From the NCBI GenBank assembly GCA_963277665.1, contig OY728120.1, positions 427,744,138 through 427,808,137 on the forward strand: a DNA stretch of 64,000 nt, read 5' to 3'. Source of the stretch: Viscum album (lineage: Eukaryota > Streptophyta > Magnoliopsida > Santalales > Viscaceae). The notes beneath the pieces were generated by a model. It was given only the letters and a program-made list of their open reading frames with translations, made no database searches and was not told the origin of the DNA. Both the position numbers and the translations under genes were made by a program. Below, in pieces: positions 12,871 through 23,421 of this stretch (its first letter is position 1; every line of letters starts with the position of its first letter).

Positions 12871-13233
12871 AGCTGCAAGGTAGACAAGGAATGCCTAAGC
12901 CCAAGTAGTGAAGAATATCATCCTTAAAACTTATTATAATTTAATTTATTTTTAATTCCCAAGATATCTCAGAAACACAAGAACACAAGTCATTATGATG
13001 CATGTACCTTTCCTAGGGTCTCTACCCTGCAATCAGTGTGGCCACACTTGGTCGTTCGGTAGGTCCAGAGTCCTTGCATCGGATCACGGGGGGCCCTAAA
13101 GTCCCATGTCCTAGCCGGTCTTCCCATGCCAAATTCATGCGCCAAGGTCACCCTACACTGTTGCCTTACCATCCCATTCAATCCTCACTATGCCTAACTC
13201 CAGAATCTATCCTATCTCTCAACCAACCTCTAC
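12871..13233 (-). other. Leader of element C
   Basis: Untranslated region between the primer-binding site and the gag start. No open frame of note; the short frames on the plus strand are unrecognisable. Nothing else is seen here. Confidence 0.6.
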
Positions 13234-13244
13234 CTCTGATACCA
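13234..13244 (-). other. Primer-binding site of element C (initiator Met tRNA)
   Basis: The minus strand reads TGGTATCAGAG, three bases (GAA) downstream of the 5' LTR end TGATA at 13248. This is the complement of the 3' end of plant initiator methionine tRNA, the usual primer for this group. Confidence 0.9.
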
Positions 13245-13959
13245 TTCTATCATGAGCAGCCTTCACCAAAAGGAGGGAAGGGTCTGCAGATTACCAGGCC
13301 CTTCCTTCTTTTAGTTGAAGGAGAGATAATGACCCCCGAAACCCACCTTCAATAGGTCCCGGAGTGGCAACTAGCACCAAGGGTATAGAAAATTCTCACA
13401 AATGGAAGGCATTACCCTTTTAATTTTATAGGATCGAGAGATAAGGAGGAGAAAACCCAACAACACCATGGTAGAAAGAAAAGTAAAGCCAAAAGTAAAC
13501 CATTCCCACATGCATGTTTCAAAATTAAAATACACAAGGTGAAAAAGGTGACTACAAGGTATGTACCAAAAAGGAAAAGAAAACAACAACTGCAACTACT
13601 CCAAATGTCCGAGATAGTAAGGTCATGCGTGATCCCCGAAGTCCTCCTGGAAACCTGAAAGCAGTTTTATATACGTAGGGTGAGCATACAAGTACACTCA
13701 GTAGGAAAAACCAAGACTCTCGTGCACAAGTGGGGGAACTTAGTAAAGTCTCGTGAGAAAAAGAGTAAACCAAACACCTAATCAAGGAAAACTATCCACC
13801 CCACGCCTTACCAAGGCTCACTCCCCCAAATAACGCAAGTCAAGTAATATATATATTAAGAGCACATCGATGTTTGGGTACCCCGCGCCACTTTCCCACT
13901 GGTTATTGAGACATCCTATGCATTGGACCAATCCCTCCATTCTCACCGTAGTCCCACTG

Positions 13960-14330
13960 CCACACCTGCCCGCACACACCTGGGCCACAACCACACGCAG
14001 TCTCACTGCCGAAAATCCTGCCCGCACACACCTGGGCCTCAACCGCACGCAGTCCCACTGCTGAATCCTGCCCGCACACACCTGGGCCACAACTGTCACA
14101 TGTCACCATGCCTGTAAACACCTAGGCCAAAACAACCACCACCACGCCCGAAGACACCTAGGCTAAAAGATCCACTTCCACGCCCGAAGACACCTGGGCC
14201 TCATACCGAAGACACTTGGGAAACCACCTGCCGCACACACCTAGAAAACCACCATGCTACCCAGCCCGAAGGTTCTTGGGCTAATAATGGACCTCAGGCC
14301 ATTACAGAATGCCCGAAGACACTTGGGCTA
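13960..14330. repeat. Degenerate CACCTGGGC-anchored tandem repeats in 5' LTR of C
   Basis: Counterpart of 6208-6570, with the same order of variable-length units, so the array was already present when the element inserted. Confidence 0.75.
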
Positions 14331-15253
14331 TCCGGGAAAGGGAGCAGAAACGGAGCTAATAACCAGCCACTAAGAATAGTGTTGGGAAAAACACCCTCCC
14401 CAATGAAATGGGGGTGTTCGGCACTAAGTGCTCAACTTGGGTGGGGCGCGAATAAGAAACACAAAGCTACACATATATACATATATATATATCACTCACC
14501 CAAAGCTAGTTTTTTCTTCAGACAGCCTACAGATCACAACAACACTCAAGTCCGAGTCACGACTCACGCCAACAACTCATGTGTCCCATTTCTTATTTCA
14601 TATTCAGTAATAATGTTTATGTTTAAGCACTACTGGGCAACTAGTAGGCATAGGCATAAGTCCAGGAAAGTAAATAGTCAAACAACAACCAGAACGTACA
14701 CCTGGTTCTCAACAACAGAGGATTCCACCCCAATTTGTGATATAAACAAGTAACCACCCGGATTTAAAACTCACAACCACCGAATCCATACCAACAGGAG
14801 ATCACATCCCCCAAAATTCACACAACCACCGAGAGTATAAAAGAACAGGGGATCCCATCCCCACCCACATTTCCAGCAATCAGCCCGAAAGGAAAACAAC
14901 CAACTACCAGCACCAACAGAAGTCAGGGATTTTCAGATTTAAATGACTTAACACACTCCATGATTCAAATTCCGTGTGTTATAACCTGGAGTTATCACAG
15001 AAGGGTTGATCCGCGTGCTTTCAATTATTCAGTCGGATATATGTGATTAACCGATTCACTTTTCACAGCAGGAGTTTACAACCACAAACAAGCCATTTAA
15101 AACATCAGCAGGGTTTATTAGTGCACAAACAACGACCACCAACGACCTCGATTTTCAGGAGGCATAAGCCAGCACAACTCAACAAGGTGGTCATAGAATA
15201 ATCAACATCAAAATATAAGACGGCATCAACAATCACAGCCCCCCCTCCTCTTT

Positions 15254-15261
15254 CTTTATAG
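15254..15261 (-). promoter_or_regulatory. TATA box, 5' LTR of C
   Basis: The minus strand reads CTATAAAG, matching TATATAAAG in the 3' LTR. The 13-bp repeat array lies about 500-720 bp upstream in the sense of the element. Confidence 0.5.
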
Positions 15262-15763
15262 AATTCATTCATTATCTTTAATTTGGTATAGTTCATCCAA
15301 TTCTATAGAATCGAAAGGACGCTCACCCCACATGATACACAAAACATAGTGGAAAAGGAGAAATTCCCTACTTTTTGATCGACGATCGACGCTTAGGCTG
15401 GGGGCACGAAACGTTATGGATAACGATGCGCCCGATGCACCAGAAGCTGTTTGTGGAAAGCCACGATCCAGAAAAAGAGAAACCATGACTAACCCTTGGT
15501 TTATAAGAGCCGCAGACGGTTGAGGAGAAAACGTGAAACCGCGTAAGGCACGGGGGCCGTGGGTTGACCACGCGGCTCCACTCATCACAAAAAGGGGGGT
15601 CGGGTGGTTTATGCCGACTCATGAATTGATGAAGCATTTAATTAAATCTCTTATGCGCGTTACGGGTCTCAAAAACTCACTTAAACGGGTCAGAATAGGG
15701 CTTAAAACCCTAATTGCACAAAGGAGCGCTACTAGAAACAACCTGACAAGGCCGGGTGACGCC

Positions 15764-15984
15764 GATAGGTCTCACCAATCGGTCGCACCAATTGGTCTCA
15801 CCGATCGGTCCCTCCGATCGGTCACACTGATCGGTCCCTCTGATCGGTCCCACCGATCGGTCTCGCGGATCGGTCTCGCCGATCGGTCTACCCTATCGGT
15901 CTCGCCGATCGGTCTCCCCGATCAGTCTCCCCGATCGGTCTCACCGATCGGTCTCACCGAGCGGTCTCGCCGATCGGTCTCACT
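15764..15984. repeat. 13-bp minisatellite, 17 units (5' LTR of C)
   Basis: Seventeen contiguous 13-bp units (17 x 13 = 221 bp), consensus GATCGGTCTCNCC, with the palindromic core CCGATCGG in most units. The 3' LTR has six. Three units make 39 bp, which gives the plus-strand translation an apparent 13-residue repeat with no biological meaning implied. Confidence 0.95.
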
Positions 15985-16051
15985 GAGACGCCACTCCTTT
16001 AGAACCCGGATTTTGGAAAAGGGAAGGACCAAGAGAGTCTGGGTCATCACA

Positions 16052-18191
16052 ACTCAGGTACCCAATGGAGGCCTGAGAAGAGTGTGAGTATAACTCTATA
16101 GGAAAGCAAAAATAGTGTCTATAAAATATCCAGTCAAAATAGATAGATCATACATGAATAAAATAAAAGATATGGTAAATAAAATATAAATCATGTACCC
16201 CTAGTTAATAATATTAACATTATCTATTTTAATATCTTAATCCATTTTCATAAATTGTTCCATGGGTTTGGCATTTAAATCATCTATACAACATACTAAG
16301 CCGGTCAAATACTATGAATAAGAGAGTAAGTCATGTTCCCTATCTCAATGAAGATAACATTTCATAAACAGTTACAACGCACTTACCTTAGAGTTTGGTC
16401 CAGATAGTCTCATAAAATGCAATCATTAGGGACATAGAGCCTTAGTACCCTTCCCTAACCAATGCTTTATGGGTTGGGGTTTAGATCCTCATTCTAACCC
16501 AACCCATGGATGTTGACCATCGAGTCCAATAACCCACAACACTCATGCCATGTTCACATGCTTATTTATCAATTTACCACATATAACATATCACAAACCA
16601 GATGCAAATAAATAAATATAATCTTACATATAATAATTATTCAACATTTAAATCAATATCAACCCTTAATTTATTGTCACATTTAATATTTACATTTTGT
16701 AGCCTATTTAACGCATTTTCAACTATTCTACCTTAACCCATTCACTTAATCTACAATTCACATACCTTATCCCATTTAAAATATTCATCAATTCCCATCT
16801 GTTAACCTCTTTAATATATTTATCACCATATGCATTTAAAGTAAAACTCATAAGTCACTTAGTACAATCACTTTATTGATTTCAACCCATTTCGTATTAA
16901 ACCATCAATTCACATGTTTTAGCCCATTTACTAAATTCAATTACAAACTCATAAGTCATTTTACCCATTCAATTTATTCCATTTAACCCTTTATCACAGT
17001 TTTTCAAAGAATCCCCTATGGACAACAAATAGAGACAACAAACATTAGGTCCTGTTTATAATTTGGACCAATATGTCAACTAATTTTTCAGGGGATCTAT
17101 TTCAATACAAGTGAACTCTAGGCATAACATTACAATATTCCTTGTTAAGGAATATTGGCACACCCCATGGGTGTCCCTAAACCAGTATAATCAATCTCAA
17201 TACATCCCACAAGGATAATGAGGGGTCTAAATCATCATTTTGACAACCATTTTACCGATTCATACTATATGAAACAAATTCACAACAATTGAGAACCACC
17301 AACACAACCGCACATGAAAAAATCAACTTCAAGATCATGGGATTGAACTTATAGAATACCTACCATGAATCCATAAATGAATGCTCGCTTAACCATAGAC
17401 AGAGATACAGATTGAAGAACCCTTTGAATCCCCAACCTATGATCTATAGGAAAATAAAAGGTTTTAGGGATTTAGAAGAAGAATAACGAAATTATAAGCC
17501 CTAAACCAAAAAAAGAGAAAAGAGATGCGTTAGACTTACTCGGAGATTTGGTCCACAACCAATAATAATCCAAATGGAGTAGAATCAAAGGAGATCATCC
17601 CTTTGGAATATTTATGTTTTTAGGTACATCTCTAGGTCTGTAGGAGGAATAAATGAGAAGAAAATTGGGTGAGGAACTTAAAATATTGTGGGGGGAATGG
17701 TAATTTCTCACTTTTTAATGGGGATCACAGTTTGGATGCATGGTTTGTAAAAATGTGTGCTAAATATGTTCCTTCCTCAGTCCAAGAGGGCCACAATTTC
17801 CACAGTTACCTTGGGACACTGCATGGTTTGAAAAAACATGTGCCAACCATGTGAAATACCTCTATCCAAGGTTGCACGGTTTGGCTTCACTGATTGCATG
17901 TTCTTTACTTAACATTCGCTAACAATGGAACACACATAGTATAGACCAATGTCCTTTTCATTCATTTACCGAACCCCCAAGACACCCCCTAGATTCATCA
18001 TACAACATATAAAAATTTCATGATCCAATTTTAAGGGATTAAAAATCAAATTTTAATCAGAACGTACCTCCACATAGTCCATGATATTACTACGTCCCCA
18101 CCTTATAGTGGATCATACTCGAGCCAGGCTTCTACGAAACATAGATATTCCAAAGAAAAGACTCTAGTCCACTAGGCCTACATATCCAACA
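16052..18191 (-). repeat. 3' LTR of element B, second part
   Basis: Continues 5056-5497 after element C and aligns with 45130-46800, with shared phrases such as CATAGAGCCTTAGT / AATAGAGCCTCAGT. The minus-strand start is TGTTGGATATG at 18191, beside a polypurine tract. Total LTR length without C is about 2.58 kb. AT-rich with no gene; the 61-codon frame at 17669 is not credible. Confidence 0.8.
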
Positions 18192-18206
18192 CTCTCCCCC
18201 CAAGTT
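18192..18206 (-). other. Polypurine tract of element B
   Basis: The minus strand reads AACTTGGGGGGAGAG directly before the LTR start TGTTGGATATG. It fixes the orientation and the internal boundary of element B. Confidence 0.8.
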
Positions 18207-19490
18207 TCTTCCTGAACTATACCATGTTACCACAAAACTCAAACTAAGGTCTCAATATTGAATTGTAAGGCATTATCACTATTATCCATAATATGAACCG
18301 GATGCTCCTCAAAGGATGAATTAGACTCATGCTCCACATCCTCAAAATAAATCACATGAGATGGGTCAGAGTGATACTAAAGATGCCATGAAATAGAAAA
18401 AACATTGTACATACCACAATACCAATATGGAAGAGACAATAAAAATTCCACCCATTTGATCCTCTCCACAGTCTCAAATATTCCCACATACCTAGGTGCC
18501 AACATTACCTATTTCTGAATTCAATGGTGACCCATCCTCAATGACACCCAAAGAGAAACATAATTACCCACCAAAAACTAATGAGGTCTACGATACTGAT
18601 CCACATATGACTTCTACCTAATATGAGTTGTTTCTATACAATTAAAAATCAAATAATAAATTTTCAAATGTCTTTGGCCTAAGAATCATCCCAACCAATT
18701 ATGATCCCTTAACTTCCATCCCCCAAAATGGAGATCTACGTGGTCTAACATAGAGTTCATCAAATGGTTCCATCTTATTAATTGCATGGTAACTATTTTT
18801 TATGGAAAACTCAACCAACTCTAGATGCTTTTATCATGATCCACCAACATCTAGGACATAATCCCTTAATATGTCTTCATGTAACTAGATAATATGATCT
18901 ATTTCCACATATGTCTATAGGTGAAAGGTCATACTCGAAAACACCTTGGTACCAAGAGCCCCATGTAATCCTTACCAGAAGTGTGACACGAAGAAAGAAT
19001 CATGATATGAAACTATATTCCATAATACTGCATCCAACCACACCAACTCTCGAACATACAACTCACTAAACTAATATATGGTAAAATTATCTATAATTTG
19101 AAATAAATGATCCACCTTACTAAAATGATGTAAAGAACCTACATTACATCATACTTTCGAGGAATCCTCTAAATGCTGACAACAAAATACATCATCACAT
19201 CATCCCATTTCCATTCTCAAATGGTAAATGGCTACAATAAACCACATGTTCATTCATTCATAGCCTTAACCTATTGGTAGGTAGGGCATCACACCATGAA
19301 ATCTACAACCTCTTTCTTCATACTTGGACACCACTATTTCCTATGAATATCATGATAAATTTTGGTCAAACCAGGATGCACTCCACTCTTCGATGCATGA
19401 AACTCAATCATAAACTCTTCTCACAAATACATTGCCACAACCACACAGTCACAAACATAAATTATCCCATCATCTCTAATGGTCAAACTA
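18207..19490 (-). pseudogene. Integrase remnant of element B
   Basis: No long open frame survives, but reading the minus strand in pieces gives integrase blocks in the right order. EWKWDDV and a RIPRKYDVM/WVI-like segment lie near 19100-19240. A segment like GGWKLRDHNWLG (family: specificity loop after the catalytic core) lies near 18700. RYVGIFE...ERINGWN and a VHNVFHVS-like block lie near 18400-18510. Stops occur every few dozen codons. Non-functional; assigned by position and motif only. Confidence 0.65.
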
Positions 19491-20106
19491 GGAGGTGACT
19501 CCCCACCTTTAAAACCTTCCCTTAGGTAAAAATAATATATATCCTTATGAAAACATTCCTTAATCTATAATAGAAGCATGGAATATACTACCAAGGATGT
19601 AAGTTTCATCTTCCCTTGGCCGTCCTTCACCTCGTGATGCATAACAGTAAACAAATCCATCATCTTCCACTGTAAACTTGATTCCTACACTGCCTGATTT
19701 TGAGTCTTCTGAATCGAGTCATCTGTAACACTATTTGCTTTTCTCGATGTGTAAAATAGCTCAAAGTAAAATAATTGTGTTTATTTAACCCATATTCACT
19801 AATGATGATTTAAATCATGCTTAGTAAAGATGTACTTCTAGATTTAATGATTGGTATACATTGTAAACCATTCCCCAAACAAGTAATATAGTCAATATTT
19901 TATGGCATGAACCATCACAAGTAATAAGAGATCTTGTGTAGGGTAATTTCTTTTATTGGGACTCAACTGTTGTAACCCATACACCACAAACCAATCATCC
20001 TATATCAACAATTCCCCAATCCCAACACTAGATGCAAAAAAAAATAGGGGATAATTTTTACTAGGATCAAAAAATACTTTATTGATCCTTTGTTAATAGC
20101 TATTAA
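19491..20106 (-). pseudogene. RNase H remnant of element B
   Basis: Near 19708-19765 the minus strand reads a block like FELFYTSRKANSVTDD, matching the RNase H end of the family (YHPGKANVVADALS). The region upstream is too decayed to read. It stops at 20106, where element D is inserted; the reverse transcriptase of B resumes at 30835. Confidence 0.55.
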
Positions 20107-20176
20107 TGTAACGACGCAATATTTTTGAGTAGTATATTAACTTACTCTTAATGATTTAATAAGATGTTAATGGTTA

Positions 20177-20494
20177 ATGCAGAAAGAGGAGTCGATGGCT
20201 TCATCCAGTAGACTCGACCCATATGAAGCCCACTTATCAGAGCTTGGGAAGGAGGTAGCATATGTGGGCTTCGCTTTGGACCAAGCCCAAGCTGAACTCC
20301 AGCGTGTCAAGCTTGAATGGAAACGCCTACGGGAGAAGTTCAAGTTAGTAGAGATTACTACCAGGGCAATGTTATCTGAGCCTCCCTCAGATTCTTTCAC
20401 CATAGCACACCTTACACTTAGGTCTTATGCCGGTGTTATAAGGGGCTATGTGACGAGACCCTACCTTCCTTGTGTAATCCTTTCGGGTGAATAA
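20177..20494 (+). CDS. Coding-like segment inside the U3 of element D (5' LTR copy)
   Basis: A 105-codon open frame starts at ATG 20177 (MQKEESMASSSRL) or at the second ATG, 20195. The 3' LTR has a matching frame at 28049-28318 (89 codons) that starts at the second ATG, because the codon matching the CAG after the first Met is TAG there. The protein is charged and helix-forming in residues about 15-55 (EAHLSELGKEV, QAELQRVKLEWKRLREKFKL), with heptad-like leucines suggesting a short coiled coil, then a TLRSYAGVIRGYV tail. It matches no gag or pol domain I know. It is GC-richer than the rest of the LTR. It may be a captured host fragment or an old element gene. Function unknown; whether it is translated is unknown. 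Confidence 0.4.
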   Translation: MQKEESMASSSRLDPYEAHLSELGKEVAYVGFALDQAQAELQRVKLEWKRLREKFKLVEITTRAMLSEPPSDSFTIAHLTLRSYAGVIRGYVTRPYLPCVILSGE

Positions 20495-21299
20495 ATTGAG
20501 ATCTCTTCCTTTAGTGATGTTTGTGGAATTTCTTTTGTCCGGATAATTTTAGGATATATTTTATTGATGAATTTTTTTAAAAAAAAGATATTTTTGTAAA
20601 CCCTAAATAATTAATGATGTGTAATGATTTTCAACAAATGGTCTTCTACAAAAGTGTTCAGTAAGGAATTTGGAGTCTAATAAGATCAACTTAATTTTTG
20701 ATGAATAGTAAATTATGAATAGTTATTTTACGCTTAGGATTAGTTATGTGACCAAATGGATTAGTAATTTCACTCAAGGAAAGTTTTAATATAATTTAAA
20801 CACCCAGATTAAGTAATGTGATTCAATAAAATGGGTAAATAACAGTTTCCTAAATTATTAGTCGAGTATTAGTTTTTTACGGGTGAATAGTGTTTTTTAA
20901 TTAAAAATTTAGTTAAAAATAATTAGAAAATTATTTTTATAAAAATGACTTTATTTTTGAACTCAGATCATCGATAATATGTTAAGGTAATTTTTGGGGA
21001 TTTTTCTGAAAAAAATGATTTCTCGATGAATAGTGTTTTTATTTAAAAATTAAATTAAAAATATTTAGAAAATTATTTTTATAAAATGGATTTCATTTTT
21101 GAAATTAGAGCATTGATATTTGGTTAAGGTGAAATTTTGGGATTATTCTGAGAAAGTTGATTTTTCGATGAATAGTGAAAATATAGTTTTTAAGTTACGG
21201 GTGTTTAATGAGATCATTAAATGATGTATTAAGTATATATTCAATATTGTCAAATTATGAATAGTATGATAAGGTATGAGGTGTCCCAAGTGGCCAATA

Positions 21300-21343
21300 C
21301 CATGGGCGAATACCATGGGCGAATACCATGGGCAAGCCCATGG
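21300..21343 (+). repeat. CCATGG-containing short tandem repeat in U3 of D
   Basis: The phrase ACCATGGGCGAAT recurs three times and ends in GGGCAAGCCCATGG, an inverted repeat. It lies about 60-100 bp upstream of the TATA box. The 3' LTR keeps only two units (about 29151-29182). Confidence 0.7.
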
Positions 21344-21405
21344 TTTTACCAAAACCACTAATGAGGTGTCCCTTGGCCATTAATGCCTTGTCCCCTCACT
21401 TTCCC

Positions 21406-21413
21406 TATAAATA
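21406..21413 (+). promoter_or_regulatory. TATA box, 5' LTR of D
   Basis: TATAAATA in the context TCCCTATAAATACCCACCC, identical in the 3' LTR at 29245. Strong plant Pol II core promoter match; transcription would start some 25-35 bases downstream. Confidence 0.75.
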
Positions 21414-21730
21414 CCCACCCTTTCCTCCATTAGTTTTCACTCCCAACTCTCACCCAACGATGTTATGGTCTCCTTACCTCCCAAGGAGTCCTCCCAAGGT
21501 GCCCCCAATCTCTTAAGGTCCAAGCCTTTGAGTTTTAAGAGTTACGTTTTAAGATAAGGGATCCGACCTCTCTCTTTCTTTTCATGTAATCTCTTTTATG
21601 TCATTTCTTTTATGCACCATGTTCTTATGTAAGAGGATGTTCTTTTATATTCCTCTTACTGCCCTTTTTATGTTTATATGATGATAGATCCCCTCTTACT
21701 CTCATCATTTCGTTTTATGAAAGTTTAAGT

Positions 21731-22155
21731 GACGCCGTTAGGCTGCCGAATGTTTATGTGATTCTTTCACCCTTCTCATTTTTCATGTTCGATTTTCATG
21801 TCAAGTATTTCAAGTTCCTTTTTATTATGTTGGGGTATGATCTCTATATCTATCATACTGATCTCTTATTACCATATTATTAGAGACCCTATTTTATCTT
21901 GTCAAGTAATTTTTTTAATTAAGTTAAGAGACGCCGTTAGGCTGCCGAATTTTCATAAGAGAAATCTTATTTTTGTCTCACTTCCATGTTTTTCATTTCA
22001 TATGGTATATTTTTTAAATTTCATTACCATGTTCTTAAATCCATTATATTTTGTCCCCCTACTGTTTTATGGATCATTTATGAGTGGGTGACCCATGTCC
22101 CCTCTCTTTTCAATGTTTTCTAAAACCTTGTAACATAGCCGTTATGCTGTAGAAT
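21731..22155 (+). repeat. Three spaced cores (GACGCCGTTAGGCTGCCGAA type) in 5' LTR of D
   Basis: Exact or near copies of GACGCCGTTAGGCTGCCGAA at 21731 and 21930, and a decayed copy (CATAGCCGTTATGCTGTAGAAT) split across the line at 22134. Spacing is 199 and 204 bp. Similar T-rich flanks (TTTCAT, TTTTATG, TCTTATT) surround each. This reads as an old 200-bp triplication in the transcribed part of the LTR. Confidence 0.75.
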
Positions 22156-22992
22156 TTTCGTCTCAAAATGCCTCTCTCTTTTCTCAAAATTATTTTATGT
22201 TATAAAGTGAATACTCAAAGCTCTTATTTTTAAAAGGGTATTCACATATATATCAAAATTTTCTATTTTAAATTCTGGGATTTACATACATGACACCCGC
22301 TTTCCCTTTCCGTGGGTTTAAAGTGATGTAAAGATCATGTCTTTAAAGCAGTTTTTTAAAACGTTATGATTATGAAATGAAACCCATTTATCTTATGCTA
22401 TATGGGTTATTTATGAAATTTTTGGTGATGATATATGTGGATCACATGATAATAAAGGAAAATTTAAGGGTGCGCCCTGATAGCTCTCCAATGCATTGGG
22501 AAATGATGTAACCACTAGAGATTACAATTTTCACGATACCTTGGTGAATAACCTTGGTAATTTTCAAATGACACCTTGGGGATGGACCTTGGTGATATGT
22601 TCATGATTTTCTATGTTAAATGATGTAGCCACGTCTTCAAGTTATGGAAAATGTTATTTTTATTATGAAATGCCTCATGATTTCTTTCTCATGACTTAAA
22701 GTTCTTTTCATGTCCTTATTGAAGTATCTCAAGTTCACATGTAAAATGTTCCTCTTGTTTCCCTTAATGGGCTTTCTTCTCACCCTTTCTTTTGATGTAT
22801 GTCCCCATATTATGAGATGCAGTAATGAACCTAGGATGAAATTAAGGATAAGCCTTTCGAGTGTTTAAGAAGAAATTTTTATGTTGTTTTCATGTATTAT
22901 GTTCCTGGTTTCCAAGACACTAGACCTTAAAGATCGTCAGTTTTGTGTAATGTAATGAAAGTTTATGTTATAAAAAGGCGGGATGCTATAGT

Positions 22993-23003
22993 TGGTATCA
23001 AAG
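22993..23003 (+). other. Primer-binding site of element D
   Basis: TGGTATCAAAG, two bases after the 5' LTR end; one mismatch to the plant initiator-Met tRNA site TGGTATCAGAG. Confidence 0.85.
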
Positions 23004-23421
23004 TATGGTTTAGTTATTTGTGGAAATTAGGATATAAAAACTTTAGGAAGAACCCTATAGAAATGTTTAAATATTGGAAAACTTCCTGGTATTTTGGTAA
23101 GTATTGAATAAGTGGTTTATCAAACAAATACATCCCTGTCTGGATACGAGAAGGTAGAGGCGGCTCTGGCACAGATGTACATAGGGGTAAAACCCGAAAA
23201 CACCGCTTTGAGCTAGACTCGAACGAGAACTGGTGCACAATAACGGGCCTTGCTGCACTCTTGGTTACGACACTCCCGGGGGATATGTTTGGTTAATCAC
23301 AAGCTTTTTATGAATCATTATGAAGGAATTATAGAAAAGTGTAATTGTATAAGCATGAAGTCTAAGTTAAAAGATTCATAAATGAAATAAGTTTCTTACT
23401 AAGGTTTTATTCTTTTAGAAA
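23004..23421 (+). other. Leader of element D with candidate 3' splice site
   Basis: Untranslated stretch before gag. It ends TTTTATTCTTTTAG (AG at 23417-23418) followed by AAA and the gag ATG at 23422. A pyrimidine-rich tract plus AG just before the start codon is what a splice acceptor looks like. A candidate donor lies in the LTR (AGGT at 29391 in the 3' LTR, mutated to AGAT in the 5' LTR). No gene is seen here. Confidence 0.4.

Larger units (their letters stand above)
5498..16051 (-). mobile_element. Element C: full-structure Ty3/gypsy chromovirus, inactive
   Basis: This is a complete minus-strand LTR retrotransposon: 5' LTR (13248-16051), primer-binding site, gag, protease, reverse transcriptase, RNase H, integrase with a chromodomain-like tail, and 3' LTR (5498 to about 8087). 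It is GC-richer than its surroundings. It interrupts the 3' LTR of element B, since 5440-5497 joined to 16052-16090 aligns with uninterrupted 45083-45160. Flanking pentamers ATGCA and ACTCA match at only 3 of 5 positions, so the target duplication is degraded or misplaced. By eye, the first 190 aligned LTR bases differ at about 12 positions. Several stops and a frameshift make it non-coding today. Confidence 0.9.
13248..16051 (-). repeat. 5' LTR of element C
   Basis: 2804 bp. On the minus strand it begins TGTGATGACCC at 16051 and ends TGATA at 13248. It contains the U3 minisatellite (15764-15984), a TATA box (15254-15261) and the CACCTGGGC repeats (13960-14330). The 184-codon plus-strand frame at 15533-16087 is a by-product of the 13-bp repeat. 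Confidence 0.88.
20107..22990 (+). repeat. 5' LTR of element D
   Basis: 2884 bp, from TGTAACGACG to GGATGCTATA. U3 carries a coding-like segment (20177-20494) and a CCATGG repeat (21300-21343). The TATA box is at 21406. Downstream of it are three GC-richer cores at 21731, 21930 and 22134. Position 21552-21555 reads AGAT where the 3' LTR has AGGT, a candidate splice donor. Confidence 0.95.

Noticed and set aside
15533..16087. 184-codon plus-strand open frame as a gene
   Set aside because: Its repeated part is the translation of the 13-bp minisatellite and the rest is antisense LTR sequence.
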